A stretch of DNA of 64,000 nt, taken from assembly GCF_010500815.1 (NCBI RefSeq), contig NZ_JAAAMG010000016.1:1-64000 (forward strand), given 5' to 3'. Positions within the stretch are counted from its first letter, which is position 1; each line of letters opens with the position of its first letter. This DNA is from Jiella pacifica (lineage in GTDB: Bacteria; Pseudomonadota; Alphaproteobacteria; Rhizobiales; Rhizobiaceae). Under the pieces are notes generated by a model. That model worked only from the letters and a program-made list of their open reading frames with translations, did not search any database and was not told the origin of the DNA. The translations under genes were made by a program, and so were the position numbers. Shown here in pieces: positions 18,803-28,232 of the stretch.

Positions 18803-19681
18803 ATGGCGGCAACGCTTCAGGGAAAGACAATCTTCATGTCCGGCGGCTCGCGCGGCATCGGCCTCGCCATCGCGCTGAGAGCAGCACAGGATGGGGCGAA
18901 CGTCGTCATCGCGGCCAAGACCGACCAGCCGCATCCGAAGCTGCCGGGGACGATCCACACCGCGGTCGAAGAAATCGAGAAGGCCGGCGGCAAGGGGCTG
19001 GCCGTTCTCTGCGACATCCGCGAAGACGCCCAGGTGGAGGCGGCGGTGGCGAAGGCGGCCGAGCATTTCGGCGGCATCGACATCTGCGTCAACAACGCCT
19101 CGGCGATCCAGCTGACCGACACTGAGTCGACCGAGATGAAGCGCTACGACCTGATGAACGGCGTGAACGCGCGGGGCACCTTCCTGGTCTCCAAATGCTG
19201 CATCCCGCATCTGAAGAAGGCCGAGAACCCGCACATCCTGACGCTGTCGCCGCCGCTCGACATGCAGGCGAAGTGGTTTGCCGGGCACGTCGCCTATTCG
19301 ATGGCGAAATTCGGCATGTCGATGGTGACGCTGGGATTGGCGCAAGAGCTGAAGGCCGACGGCATCGCCGCCAACTCGCTGTGGCCGCTGACGGTGATCG
19401 ACACGGCAGCCGTCCGCAACGTCCTCGGCGGTGCGCCGCTGGCGGCGATGAGCCGCTCGCCGGAAATCGTCGCCGACGCCGCCCATGCGATCCTGACCAA
19501 GCCGTCGCGGGAGTTCACCGGCCGCTTCGTCATCGACGAACTCCTGCTGATGGAGGAGGGCGTTACCGACTTTGCGAAATACGGGCCGGAGAACGGCGTG
19601 CCGATGGCCGACTTCTTCGTGCCCGACGCGGCGTTCGAACAGGCGCTGACGAAGGTGCGGCAGCAGCCAGGCGCTCGCTGA
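18803..19681 (+). CDS. HSDL2-like short-chain dehydrogenase
   Basis: 292 aa, NAD(P)-binding SDR of the hydroxysteroid-dehydrogenase-like 2 type, implicated in fatty-acid metabolism. The opening LQGKTIFMSGGSRGIGLAIA, then VVIAAKTDQPHPKLPGTIHT and AVEEIEKAGGKGLAVLCDIR, are near-diagnostic of HSDL2 relatives. NNAS at about 95-98 replaces the usual NNAG. The catalytic Tyr/Lys are in VAYSMAKFGMSM, and AANSLWPLTVIDTAAV follows. It lacks the C-terminal SCP2 domain of the animal proteins, as usual in bacteria. The ribosome site GGAGGAGACGACC precedes the ATG, and a perfect palindrome just upstream suggests regulation by a MerR-like repressor. Confidence 0.9.
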   Translation: MAATLQGKTIFMSGGSRGIGLAIALRAAQDGANVVIAAKTDQPHPKLPGTIHTAVEEIEKAGGKGLAVLCDIREDAQVEAAVAKAAEHFGGIDICVNNASAIQLTDTESTEMKRYDLMNGVNARGTFLVSKCCIPHLKKAENPHILTLSPPLDMQAKWFAGHVAYSMAKFGMSMVTLGLAQELKADGIAANSLWPLTVIDTAAVRNVLGGAPLAAMSRSPEIVADAAHAILTKPSREFTGRFVIDELLLMEEGVTDFAKYGPENGVPMADFFVPDAAFEQALTKVRQQPGAR

Positions 19682-19712
19682 GTCCGGCAGGACGCGGCGG
19701 ATGAGGGAAGCC

Positions 19713-19867
19713 CCTCATCCTGAGGCGTGGAGCCGCTCGCAGAGCGGCGGAGCCTCGAAGGGCGAGGGGCGGCAGGCGCCATCGCTGAAAGGACCGAAGC
19801 CATCCCGGCGTCGGCGCCCCGCACCCTCGCCCTTCGAGGCCGCCTGCGGCGGCACCTCAGGATGAGG
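19713..19867. repeat. long imperfect inverted repeat (RPE/MITE-like intergenic element)
   Basis: CCTCATCCTGAGG at 19713-19725 is mirrored by CCTCAGGATGAGG at 19855-19867. An inner pair, CCTCGAAGGGCGAGGG at 19753-19768 and its complement at 19824-19839, sits in matching order, so the whole 155 bp can fold into one long stem. Elements with this CCTCATCCTGAGG...CCTCGAAGG layout are common between genes in Hyphomicrobiales genomes. No transposase lies nearby. It fills most of the 316-bp gap between the SDR and rpmG. Confidence 0.8.
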
Positions 19868-19909
19868 GCGCTCGGAATTTATGGAGTTCGCACGCCAACC
19901 CCAACGCAA

Positions 19910-19943
19910 AGCGGCCGTGGCGGAAAATCCCGCCACGGCCGCT
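19910..19943 (-). terminator. rho-independent-like terminator of rpmG
   Basis: The 14-bp arms AGCGGCCGTGGCGG (19910-19923) and CCGCCACGGCCGCT (19930-19943) pair perfectly around a 6-nt loop. Read on the minus strand, the stem ends in TTTGCG. It lies 54 bp past the rpmG stop codon. Confidence 0.75.
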
Positions 19944-19997
19944 CTCGATTCGCACGATCGATCAGTGCCTCGACCGCGAGTGGCGGTCGCAGCTAAC

Positions 19998-20165
19998 TTA
20001 CTTGATCTTCGTCTCGCGGAACTCGACGTGCTTGCGCGCGATCGGGTCGTACTTGGTCTTGGTGATCTTGTCCGTCATGGTGCGCGAGTTCTTGCGCGTG
20101 ACGTAGAAAAAGCCGGTGTCGGCGGTGGACAGCAGCTTGACCTTGATGGTGGTCGCCTTGGCCAT
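19998..20165 (-). CDS. rpmG: 50S ribosomal protein L33
   Basis: 55 aa, the usual L33 length. The sequence [20 protein letters not shown] then [35 protein letters not shown] is a full match to the family. It is the zinc-free type: the CxxC pairs of C+ L33 are absent. The ATG has a good GAGGAAG ribosome site. It is monocistronic, with its own promoter about 160 bp upstream and a strong hairpin downstream. Confidence 0.97.
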   Translation of the reverse strand: MAKATTIKVKLLSTADTGFFYVTRKNSRTMTDKITKTKYDPIARKHVEFRETKIK

Positions 20166-20328
20166 GGTCTTCCTCGTTCTGATGATACGCAGGAACGATC
20201 CCGGTCGGTAAAACCTCCCGCAATCGACCGCTGGCCTGCGCCGATGGAGTTCTTGCCGGGCGATGCCGACAGGCTTTCTCGCAGATACAGCGAGCCGCCC
20301 GTCGCGCAGCGCCGGCAAATTCGGCCGG

Positions 20329-20356
20329 ACAATAGCCATGAACGCGATTCTGTCAA
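20329..20356 (-). promoter_or_regulatory. candidate sigma-70 promoter of rpmG
   Basis: On the minus strand, TTGACA (20351-20356, preceded by C as in the alphaproteobacterial CTTGAC) is separated by 16 nt from TATTGT (20329-20334). It would give a leader of roughly 155 nt before the rpmG start. Assigned by eye only. Confidence 0.45.
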
Positions 20357-20415
20357 GGCTTTGCACAGGTACGAACGGCCCGGCCGGGATGCGAAGACCC
20401 GCCCTCAACGGGCGG

Positions 20416-21615
20416 TCAGGATGACCGTGCGGTGAGGATACGCCCGAGCGCCAGTGCGAAATAAATCGCGAAGAACACTGCAAGCGACCAGGCGAAACCG
20501 CTCGGCCCGAAGACGTCCATCGTGCTGCCGATCGCCTGCGGACCGATGAGCATGCCGGCCGAATAGCAGAAGATGAAGGCGGCATTGGCGTCGGCGAGAT
20601 CACGCGCCGGCAGGCGCGCGCCAAGATGGGCGAGACCGACGGTGTAGAGCCCGGCGACGACGCCGCCCCAGACGAACAGGACGCAGGCCATCAGCCACCA
20701 GTCGTGTACGAGATATGGCAGGCATAGCGTCCCGACCAGCCCGACGCCGGCGCAGATGGCCAGCAGCGTGCGCCGGTCGCGCACCCGGTCGGACAACAGG
20801 CCGATCGGGATCTGCATGACGACGTTGCCGATGCCGACGGCGGTGAGAAGCTGGGCTGCTGCGGCCTCGGAGAAACCGACCCGCTCGCCGAACACCGGAA
20901 ACAGCGTGAAGCCGCCCGATTCCACCGCGCCGAAGATCAGCACCGCACCGGTCGCCGTCGGGACGGCATAGACGTATCGCCAGAACGAGCCCTTTCGGCG
21001 GTCCTTGGAGATTGCCGGTTCCCGGTTCCAGGCGAAGAACAGCGGGATCGCCGACAGGAAGATGACGCCCGCGCCGATTCCGAATGGCAGGAAGCCCTGG
21101 GAGCCGGTCTGCGAGAAGATCCACGGGCCGGCGGCGAACCCCAGCGACAGCACCGTCGCATAGATCCCGAGCACGAGCCCGCGCTTGCGACGCGGCGCCG
21201 AGGCGTTGATCCAGAATTCGGACAGGACGAACAGCGCGGTGATCGAGAAATGGAAGGTCAGCCGCAGCGGAAACCACGTCCAGAACGGCGTGAAGACGTA
21301 AAAGCCGATGGCCGACAAGCCCGCGACGACGATCGCCGTCAGCATCGCGACCCGAACCCCGATGCGCTGGGCGATCGGCGTGATCAGCGGGGCGGCGGCG
21401 AGGGAGGCGAGACCCGCCACGGCGGAATTGGCGCCGATGAGCGAAGCCGAGATGCCGCGCCGTTCGAGAATGACGCTGAGGAGCGGCAGCCCGAGGCCAA
21501 GGGCAATGCCGACGGCGCTGATCGAGGCGATGGCAGCAGCCGCCGACAGCCAGTCTACGGATTCGAGCTCGGCCTCGGCTTCGGCGAGGATGTCGTCCGC
21601 GGTCGATCGATCCAA
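20416..21615 (-). CDS. MFS transporter (YcaD-like)
   Basis: 399 aa, twelve predicted membrane helices. The N-half loop motif appears as [12 protein letters not shown] and the second-half equivalent as [23 protein letters not shown]-like segment ([20 protein letters not shown]) and the charged central loop KDRRKGSFW divide the two six-helix halves. It resembles the YcaD/MFS_1 group with no assigned substrate. The first available start is a TTG at 21615 with no strong ribosome site; no ATG or GTG gives a full first helix, so TTG is accepted with some doubt. It is co-directional with the NUDIX gene upstream. Confidence 0.85.
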   Translation of the reverse strand: MDRSTADDILAEAEAELESVDWLSAAAAIASISAVGIALGLGLPLLSVILERRGISASLIGANSAVAGLASLAAAPLITPIAQRIGVRVAMLTAIVVAGLSAIGFYVFTPFWTWFPLRLTFHFSITALFVLSEFWINASAPRRKRGLVLGIYATVLSLGFAAGPWIFSQTGSQGFLPFGIGAGVIFLSAIPLFFAWNREPAISKDRRKGSFWRYVYAVPTATGAVLIFGAVESGGFTLFPVFGERVGFSEAAAAQLLTAVGIGNVVMQIPIGLLSDRVRDRRTLLAICAGVGLVGTLCLPYLVHDWWLMACVLFVWGGVVAGLYTVGLAHLGARLPARDLADANAAFIFCYSAGMLIGPQAIGSTMDVFGPSGFAWSLAVFFAIYFALALGRILTARSS

Positions 21616-21759
21616 GGTTCTATTCCCGTTGAGAGCGAGCCGACGGATGAGCCGCCGGTCCGGCGAGGCGGCGGCTGGCCCGCAACGGCAAGGTGGATGC
21701 GCCCGGAAGCCCGGCCGGGTCGACGAAGCGCGGCGGATCTTCGAACGGACGGGTCATTG

Positions 21760-22521
21760 CTAGACGAGATCTTTTTGAAAAGAGCCGTCGACCACCCGGT
21801 AGAACGGCATCCTCACCGAGGCATCCTGCCACGTACCATCCTTCATCCGCGTCATGACCTCGGCGAGCACGGCCCGGGTGATCGGGGCGATGGAATGATC
21901 GTCCAGCGCACCGGCCGAAATCCAACCGATCCGTTCGAGCTCGTCGCTCGGCGGATCGAAGGACTCGGTGATCCCTGCGATCGATGACGCGCTGATGACG
22001 AAGAACCTCGTGTCGAAGCATCGCGGCGCGCCCTGCGGAGTAATCGCCCGGGCGACCGGCACCAGCGCGCCCGTCGCCGGCGTCATGCCTCGCTTGGCAA
22101 AGACGTCGAAAGCCGCCGGCACCGACCCCGCATAGGGGCGGTCTTCGGCAATCAGGAGCCCGGTTTCCTCGAAGGTTTCGCGGATCGCCGCGAAGGCAAG
22201 GGCGCCCGCGTGAACGGCGGTGAAGTCGGCAGAAACGCAGCCCATCAAGCGGGCAAGGACGTCGTCCGCGAGCGTCACGGTGGCGGCAAGATGACGGTCG
22301 CATTCGTCGACACGGCCGCCGGGAAAGACGAAGCGGTTCGCCATGAAGACATGCCGGGCGCCCCTCATTCCCATGAGAAAGCGCGGCAAACCTTCGCTTT
22401 CGTCGACGATGATCAGCGTCGCCGCGTCATGGACCGGCGTCGTGGCACCTTCGCCGCCCCGCACCACGACCTCCCGCCGCTCGGCTTCGAGACCGTCCAG
22501 CAGTTCGGCATCGCTCGTCAC
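21760..22521 (-). CDS. NUDIX hydrolase
   Basis: 253 aa. The GTG start at 22521 overlaps the stop codon of the DUF983 gene (GTGA), so translation is probably coupled. The NUDIX box is GALAFAAIRETFEETGLLIAE, preceded by RFVFPGGRVDECDR, close to GX5EX7REUXEEXGU but with Ala in place of the first Glu. It belongs to the long NUDIX subfamily seen in alphaproteobacteria next to DUF983 and rnr. It probably hydrolyses a nucleoside-diphosphate-linked or CoA-type metabolite; the substrate is unknown. Confidence 0.85.
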   Translation of the reverse strand: MTSDAELLDGLEAERREVVVRGGEGATTPVHDAATLIIVDESEGLPRFLMGMRGARHVFMANRFVFPGGRVDECDRHLAATVTLADDVLARLMGCVSADFTAVHAGALAFAAIRETFEETGLLIAEDRPYAGSVPAAFDVFAKRGMTPATGALVPVARAITPQGAPRCFDTRFFVISASSIAGITESFDPPSDELERIGWISAGALDDHSIAPITRAVLAEVMTRMKDGTWQDASVRMPFYRVVDGSFQKDLV

Positions 22522-22961
22522 CCGCGGGGCTCCTCTGACTGCGGCTCGTCGGAGAAGCCGCCCATCTTCAGCGCCCATTGCAGACCGATCGTCGCGCCCT
22601 TCAGCGGCTGCATCAACGCGAGGCTGAGGAGGACGGTGACCGGCACCCAGATCGCCAGATGCTCCCACATGGTCAGTTCGACCATCTCCTCCATCGCCAT
22701 GAAACCGGCGACGACGATGTGGCCGACGATGAAGATGGTCAGGTAGGGCGGCAGATCGTCGGCGCGGTGGTGATGCACCTCCAGGCCGCACACGCTGCAT
22801 TCGTCGACCGACTTGACGAAGCTCTTGAACAGCCGTCCCTCGCCGCATTGCGGGCAGCGACACTTGAAGCCGCGCCAGAGGGCACGGCCGATCGGCCGCT
22901 CCTCCGCGCTCGGGCGCCAGGTGGCGTCTGCGGTCGGAACCGCGTTGCTCGCCTCGCTCAT
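22518..22961 (-). CDS. DUF983 membrane protein with zinc ribbon
   Basis: 147 aa. An N-terminal zinc ribbon (KCRCPQCGEGRLF ... CSVCGLEV, four cysteines in CxxC pairs) is followed by two membrane helices (about 75-97 and 103-122). Both match DUF983. The function is unknown; members are universal in this order and sit beside rnr. The ATG overlaps the rnr stop by 4 nt and the stop overlaps the NUDIX start, so rnr-DUF983-NUDIX form a tight translationally coupled unit. Confidence 0.9.
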   Translation of the reverse strand: MSEASNAVPTADATWRPSAEERPIGRALWRGFKCRCPQCGEGRLFKSFVKSVDECSVCGLEVHHHRADDLPPYLTIFIVGHIVVAGFMAMEEMVELTMWEHLAIWVPVTVLLSLALMQPLKGATIGLQWALKMGGFSDEPQSEEPRG

Positions 22962-25249
22962 CGCCTTCTCCTTACCTTCGCCTTGACGTTCCGGTCGCGG
23001 TCCTTGAAGCGGCCGCGCTTCGACGTCTTGTGGAACGAGCCCGTTGCGCGCGGCAGTTCGCGCGGCTCGCTCAGCATCTCGAACTGCAGCGACCCGGCCA
23101 GCGGCAGGGCCTGGACGAGGCGAACCTCTACCGTATCGCCGAGCCGATAACCATGGCCGGACCGGTCGCCCACGAGGCTGTGGGTGGCCTCGTCGTAGTG
23201 GAAATACTCGTTTCCGAGGGTGGCGATCGGCACGAAACCGTCGGCGCCGTAGGTCGGCAGCTGGACGAACAGCCCGGCCCTGGTCACCCCGGCGATGCGG
23301 CCGTCGAAGGTCTCGCCGACGCGCTCGGCGAGGTGATGGGCAATCAGCCGGTCGACGGTGTCGCGCTCCGCCGCCATGGCGCGGCGCTCGGCTCGCGAAA
23401 TCTCCTCGGCCGTTTCCGCCAGAAGTTCCTCGTCCTCCTTCGACAGGCCGCCTTCGCCGAGGGAAAGCGCCGTCACCAGGGCCCGGTGGACGATCAGATC
23501 GGCATAGCGGCGGATCGGCGAGGTGAAATGGGCGTAGCGGGCGAGGTTGAGGCCGAAATGGCCGAGATTGTCGGGCGTGTACACGGCCTGGGACTGGGAC
23601 CGCAGGACCACCTCGTTGACCAGCTGCTCGTTGTCGCCGCCCTTCACCCGGGCGAGGATCTGGTTGAAATGCGAGGGCCTGAGCGCGCCGGCCTTGGCGA
23701 GGGAGATGTCGAGGCTCTTCAGGAACTCGCGCAGCCCCTCGAGCTTCGACAGCGACGGCGCGTCGTGGGCCCGGTAGATCAGCTGCTGGCGCTGTTTCTC
23801 GAGGCTTTCGGCCGCGGCGACATTGGCGAGGATCATGAACTCCTCGATCAGCCGGTGGGCGTCGAGGCGCAGCGGCACGACGACCTTCTCGACGCGGCCG
23901 CTCGCGTCGAGCTTCAGCCGCCGCTCGGGCAGGTCGAGATCGAGCGGCTGGCGACGTTCGCGGGCCTGGCGCGACAGCCGGTAGGCTTCCCAGAGCGGCT
24001 TCAGCACGGTCTCGACAATGTCGGGGTCGACATCGCCCGCCGCGCCGTCGATCGCCGCCTGCGCCTCTTCGTAGGCGAGCTTGGCGCAGCTCTTCATCAT
24101 CACGCGGTGGAACGTGTGCCGGCGCTTCTCGCCATCGGCGCCGAGGACGAGACGGACGGCAAGGGCAGGGCGCTCGACGCCCTCGCGCAGCGAGCAGAGA
24201 TCGTTGGATATCCGTTCGGGCAGCATCGGCACGACGCGGTCGGGGAAATAGACCGAATTGCCCCTGAGCCGCGCCTCGTTGTCGAGCTTCGAGCCCGGCC
24301 GGACATACCAGGAGACGTCGGCGATCGCGACGGTGACGACGAAGCCGCCCGGATTGGCGGGATCCTCGTCCGGCGCGGCATGGACGGCGTCGTCGTGGTC
24401 CTTGGCATCGGCGGGATCGATGGTGACGAGCGGCAGCTTGCGCCAGTCCTCGCGGTCCTTCATCCCAGCCGGACCGGCGGCTTCGGCTTCCTCCAAAACG
24501 GCTTTCGGAAAGACGTGCGGGATGCCGTGGGCATGGAGCGCGATCGAGGAAATCGCCCGTTCGGAATTCACCGAGCCGATGACCTCGACGATAATGCCGG
24601 TCGGCAGGCCGATGCGCCGGCGCGGGCCGGCCTCGACTTCGACCAGATCGCCGTCCTTGGCGTCCTTGGCGTCACCCGGCGGGATCATGTATTCGGACTG
24701 CTTGCGCTCGACCGGCTCGACCCGGCCGCCGCCGCCGGGCACCGCCCGGAAGACGCCGAGCGACAGGCTGCGGCGCTTTTCGAGGACGCGGATGATCTTC
24801 AGGTAGCGCTCGCCCGCAGCCTCGCTCTCGCCGCCCTCTTCGCCGGCCTCGACCACTTTCGCGAGGATGCGCTCGCCGACGCCGGGGACTTGGCCCTTGG
24901 CGCGATCGATGCGGACCGGCAGGCTCGGCGGATCGCCGTCCTCCAGCCGGTCCCAGGTGACGGGCTCGGCGACGAGCGCGCCTTCCGCGTCACGCCGGCG
25001 GATCTCGAAGACGCCGACCGGCGGCAAGGCGCCAGGGGTCTTGAAGCGGCGGCGGTCGCCCGAAATGACGCCGTCTTCCTGCAGCTCCTTGAGAAGGTGC
25101 TTCAGGGCGATCCGGTCGTCGCCCTTGACGCCGAAAGCCTTGGCGATCTCGCGCTTGGAGGCGCGGCCGGGATTGTCCGCGACGAAGCGCAGCACCGCTT
25201 CTCGGGTGAGCGTCGGGGTCTCGTCCGCGCCGGCCTTGCGCCTTGCCAT
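22958..25249 (-). CDS. rnr: ribonuclease R
   Basis: 763 aa, processive 3'-5' exoribonuclease that degrades structured RNA. It has an N-terminal winged helix (LTREAVLRFVADNPGRASKREIAKAF), cold-shock domains, then the RNB domain with the metal-binding TIDPADAKDHDDAVHA, VSWYVRPGSKLDNEA, YFPDRVVPMLPE and HFTSPIRRYADLIVHR. A C-terminal S1 domain (FDGRIAGVTRAGLFVQL) and a basic tail (KTSKRGRFKDRDRNVKAKVRRRR) follow. The ATG at 25249 lies 4 bp after the topA stop, so it is in the topA operon. The length is normal for alphaproteobacteria. Confidence 0.96.
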   Translation of the reverse strand: MARRKAGADETPTLTREAVLRFVADNPGRASKREIAKAFGVKGDDRIALKHLLKELQEDGVISGDRRRFKTPGALPPVGVFEIRRRDAEGALVAEPVTWDRLEDGDPPSLPVRIDRAKGQVPGVGERILAKVVEAGEEGGESEAAGERYLKIIRVLEKRRSLSLGVFRAVPGGGGRVEPVERKQSEYMIPPGDAKDAKDGDLVEVEAGPRRRIGLPTGIIVEVIGSVNSERAISSIALHAHGIPHVFPKAVLEEAEAAGPAGMKDREDWRKLPLVTIDPADAKDHDDAVHAAPDEDPANPGGFVVTVAIADVSWYVRPGSKLDNEARLRGNSVYFPDRVVPMLPERISNDLCSLREGVERPALAVRLVLGADGEKRRHTFHRVMMKSCAKLAYEEAQAAIDGAAGDVDPDIVETVLKPLWEAYRLSRQARERRQPLDLDLPERRLKLDASGRVEKVVVPLRLDAHRLIEEFMILANVAAAESLEKQRQQLIYRAHDAPSLSKLEGLREFLKSLDISLAKAGALRPSHFNQILARVKGGDNEQLVNEVVLRSQSQAVYTPDNLGHFGLNLARYAHFTSPIRRYADLIVHRALVTALSLGEGGLSKEDEELLAETAEEISRAERRAMAAERDTVDRLIAHHLAERVGETFDGRIAGVTRAGLFVQLPTYGADGFVPIATLGNEYFHYDEATHSLVGDRSGHGYRLGDTVEVRLVQALPLAGSLQFEMLSEPRELPRATGSFHKTSKRGRFKDRDRNVKAKVRRRR

Positions 25250-25253
25250 GGCG

Positions 25254-28037
25254 TCAGTCCGCGTCCCAGGGGACGCTGTCGGACGCCTCCGCCGGAACCT
25301 TCGCCTTGGCCGCCGAGCCTTTACCGGCGGACGTCTTCGCGGCGGCCGCATCCTTCGCGCCAGTCGATCCCTTCGCCTTGGTCGCGGTCTTCGCCTTGGC
25401 AGGCTTTTTCTCGCCGTCCTCGGTCGCCTTGCCGTTGGAGGCCTTCTTCGCCGGAGCCTTCTTGGCCGAAGCCGACTTCTTCGCCCCGGAGGTCTTGGCG
25501 CCGGTCTTCTCGGCCCGCTCATTGAGGATCTGGATCGCCTCTTCGAGCGTCACGGAAGCCGGGTCCTTGCCCTTGGGAAGCGTGGCGTTGATCTTGCCGG
25601 TGTTGACATAGGGCCCGAAGCGGCCGTCGCGCACGGTGATCTCGCCGCCCAGCGTCGGATGTTCGCCGAGCGTCGCGATCGCGGCGGGCGTCGCCCGGCC
25701 CCGCGGGCCCTTTTCCTTCTTCTCGGCGATCACCGTGACGGCGCGGTTGAGGCCGACCTCGAAGACGTCCTCGATCGTCTCGAGATTGGCATACATGCCG
25801 TCATGCTGCAGGAACGGACCGTAGCGCCCGAGGCCGGCAAGGATCGGCTTGCCGCTTTCGGGGTGCAGGCCGACCTCGCGCGGCAGCGACAACAGCCGCA
25901 GGGCCTTTTCCAGATCGATCTCCGAAGCCTGCCAGCCCTTCGGCAGCGACGAGCGCTTGGCTTCCTTGCCCTCGCCGCGCTGGACGTATGGCCCGAAGCG
26001 GCCGGAACGCAGCGTCACCGGCTCGCCGGTCTCGAGATCGGTGCCGAGATCCTTCGGGCCGTCGGCGGTCTCTCCGTCGGCGGCATCGGCCGAGAAGCTC
26101 GTGCCCAGCTGGCGGGTGTAGCCGCATTCGGGATAGTTCGAGCAGCCGACGAAGGCGCCGAACTTGCCGAGCTTGAGCGACAGCTTGCCCTCGCCGCAGC
26201 GCGGGCAGGCGCGCGGCTCGGTGCCGTCCTCCTTCGGCGGGAAGACCAGCGGCGCCAGTTCCTCGTTCAAGGCGTCGAGGACGTCGGAGACGCGCAGCTC
26301 CTTGGTGCCTTCGACATGGCCGGAGAAGTCCTGCCAGAAGTCGCGCAGGACATCCTTCCAGGAGAGTTCGCCCGCCGAGATCTTGTCGAGCTTTTCTTCG
26401 AGATCCGCGGTGAAATCATATTCGACGTAGCGCTCGAAGAAATTGTGCAGGAAGGCGGTGACCAGCCGGCCCTTCGCCTCGGGCAGCAGCTTCTTCTTGT
26501 CAACGACGATGTACTCGCGATCCTGCAGGGTCTGCAGGGTCGCGGCATAGGTCGACGGGCGGCCGATGCCGAGCTCTTCCATCCGCTTGATCAGCGAGGC
26601 TTCGGAAAAGCGCGGCGGCGGCTCGGTGAAGTGCTGGTCGGCGTCGATGCCCTTGCGCTCGACGCTCTCCTTCGCCGCCATCTGCGGCAGCCGGGCATCA
26701 TCGCCCTCGTCGTCCGTATCCGTGGGCGATTTGGAATCATCGCGGTGGTCGACATAGGCGGCGAGGAAGCCGTCGAACTTCACCACCTGGCCGGACGCCC
26801 GCAGCTTCGCCGTCTTGCCGTCGCCCTTGGCGTCGATCTCGACGGTGGTCCGTTCGATCTCGGCCGAGGCCATCTGGCTGGCGATGCCGCGCTTCCAGAC
26901 CATGTCGTAGAGCCGGAACTGATCCGGATCGAGGAAACGCTTCACCTCCTGGGGCGAGCGGGTGAAGTCGGTCGGGCGGATGGCCTCGTGGGCTTCCTGG
27001 GCGTTTTTCGCCTTGGTCGAATAGAAGCGTGGCTTCTCCGGCACGTACCGCGCGCCGAAGCTGGTGCCGATCGCACCACGGGCGCCTTCGATTGCCTCGG
27101 GCGCCATCTGGACGCCGTCGGTCCGCATATAGGTGATGAGGCCGACGGTCTCGCCGCCGAGGTCGATACCCTCATAAAGACGCTGCGCGACCTGCATGGT
27201 ACGCGAGGCCGAGAAGCCGAGCTTGGCGGAAGCGGCCTGCTGAAGGGTCGAGGTGGTGAAGGGCGGACCGGGATTGCGGCGCGTCGGCTTCGCCTCGACG
27301 CTTTCGACCGTGAAGGTCGACGCGTCGAGCATCCGCTTGATCGTCCCGGCGACGTCGCCGTTTTTGACGCTGAGGCGCTGGATCTTCTCGCCGTCGAAGG
27401 CGGTCAGCCGGGCATCGAAGGCTTCCTTCCGCTCGGTCGCCAGATGGGCGACGATCGACCAGTACTCTTCTGGCTTGAAACGCTCGATCTCGGCCTCGCG
27501 GTCGCAGACGAGGCGCAGCGCCACCGACTGGACGCGGCCGGCAGAACGCGCGCCGGGCAGCTTGCGCCACAGGACCGGGGAAAGCGTGAAGCCGACCAGA
27601 TAGTCGAGCGCCCGACGGGCGAGATAGGCGTCGACCAGCGGCTCGTCGATCTGCCGCGGATTGGCCATGGCGTCGAGCACGGCCTTCTTGGTGATCGCAT
27701 TGAACACCACGCGGCTGACCGGCTTCTTGCCGATCGCCTTCTTCTGTCGCAGCACCTCGAGGACGTGCCAAGAGATCGCTTCGCCCTCGCGGTCGGGGTC
27801 GGTGGCGAGAACGAGGGCATCGGCCCCCTTCATCGCCTGGACGATCTCGCTCAGCCGCTTCTGGGACGGTTTCCCGACCTCCCAGCTCATCGCGAAGTCC
27901 TCGTCCGGGCGCACCGATCCGTCCTTGGCCGGCAGATCGCGAACATGGCCATAGGAGGCAAGGACCTTGTAGCCGTTGCCGAGATATTTGTTGATCGTCT
28001 TCGCTTTGGCGGGCGATTCGACGATGACGACGTCCAT
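25254..28037 (-). CDS. topA: DNA topoisomerase I (type IA)
   Basis: 927 aa. It relaxes negative supercoils through a 5'-phosphotyrosine link. The Toprim domain runs MDVVIVESPAKAKTINKYLG to DPDREGEAISWH. The active-site tyrosine is in GLITYMRTDGV, and the gate domain includes YLARRALDYLVGF and SAGRVQSVALR. One four-Cys zinc finger (CPRCGEGKLSLKLGKFGAF, then CSNYPEC) precedes three alphaproteobacterial C-terminal repeats (GRFGPYVQ, GRYGPFLQ, GRFGPYVN). The tail is rich in Lys and Ala (KKSASAKKAPAKKASNGK). The start MDVVIVESP at 28037 is the conserved one. Confidence 0.97.
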   Translation of the reverse strand: MDVVIVESPAKAKTINKYLGNGYKVLASYGHVRDLPAKDGSVRPDEDFAMSWEVGKPSQKRLSEIVQAMKGADALVLATDPDREGEAISWHVLEVLRQKKAIGKKPVSRVVFNAITKKAVLDAMANPRQIDEPLVDAYLARRALDYLVGFTLSPVLWRKLPGARSAGRVQSVALRLVCDREAEIERFKPEEYWSIVAHLATERKEAFDARLTAFDGEKIQRLSVKNGDVAGTIKRMLDASTFTVESVEAKPTRRNPGPPFTTSTLQQAASAKLGFSASRTMQVAQRLYEGIDLGGETVGLITYMRTDGVQMAPEAIEGARGAIGTSFGARYVPEKPRFYSTKAKNAQEAHEAIRPTDFTRSPQEVKRFLDPDQFRLYDMVWKRGIASQMASAEIERTTVEIDAKGDGKTAKLRASGQVVKFDGFLAAYVDHRDDSKSPTDTDDEGDDARLPQMAAKESVERKGIDADQHFTEPPPRFSEASLIKRMEELGIGRPSTYAATLQTLQDREYIVVDKKKLLPEAKGRLVTAFLHNFFERYVEYDFTADLEEKLDKISAGELSWKDVLRDFWQDFSGHVEGTKELRVSDVLDALNEELAPLVFPPKEDGTEPRACPRCGEGKLSLKLGKFGAFVGCSNYPECGYTRQLGTSFSADAADGETADGPKDLGTDLETGEPVTLRSGRFGPYVQRGEGKEAKRSSLPKGWQASEIDLEKALRLLSLPREVGLHPESGKPILAGLGRYGPFLQHDGMYANLETIEDVFEVGLNRAVTVIAEKKEKGPRGRATPAAIATLGEHPTLGGEITVRDGRFGPYVNTGKINATLPKGKDPASVTLEEAIQILNERAEKTGAKTSGAKKSASAKKAPAKKASNGKATEDGEKKPAKAKTATKAKGSTGAKDAAAAKTSAGKGSAAKAKVPAEASDSVPWDAD

Positions 28038-28172
28038 AAGATTCCTGTTCGCGTGAGGGCGTGGCAGATCGGGCCTTCGACCGTGTCGGCTCGGCGTGAA
28101 CCCGGCGCAAGGCATGCGACAGATGGACAGTCACGCCGGAACGGTCAAGCCCGCAGCATCTTTCGGCGCTTG

Positions 28173-28184
28173 TGGTTGCAACCA
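28173..28184. promoter_or_regulatory. perfect 12-bp palindrome TGGTTGCAACCA
   Basis: The palindrome lies in the 195-bp divergent region between topA and the 77-aa gene, 49 bp before the ATG at 28233. A second partial site, ATGCAACCA, is at 28207-28215. The spacing suggests an operator for the small gene; no regulator can be named. Confidence 0.45.
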
Positions 28185-28232
28185 TTAGACGAACGTGTTT
28201 ATAACCATGCAACCAAACTAAGATGGTGCCGA

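Noticed and set aside
23030-25525. 831-codon plus-strand frame opposite rnr
   Set aside because: Shadow of rnr; composition typical of reverse-complement GC-rich coding DNA and no ribosome site.
24867-28232. Very long plus-strand open frame opposite topA and rnr
   Set aside because: It is antisense to two certain genes, is Arg/Gly/Leu-rich with no family resemblance, and arises from GC-biased third positions. Only its last 77 codons (28233-28466) are treated as a gene.
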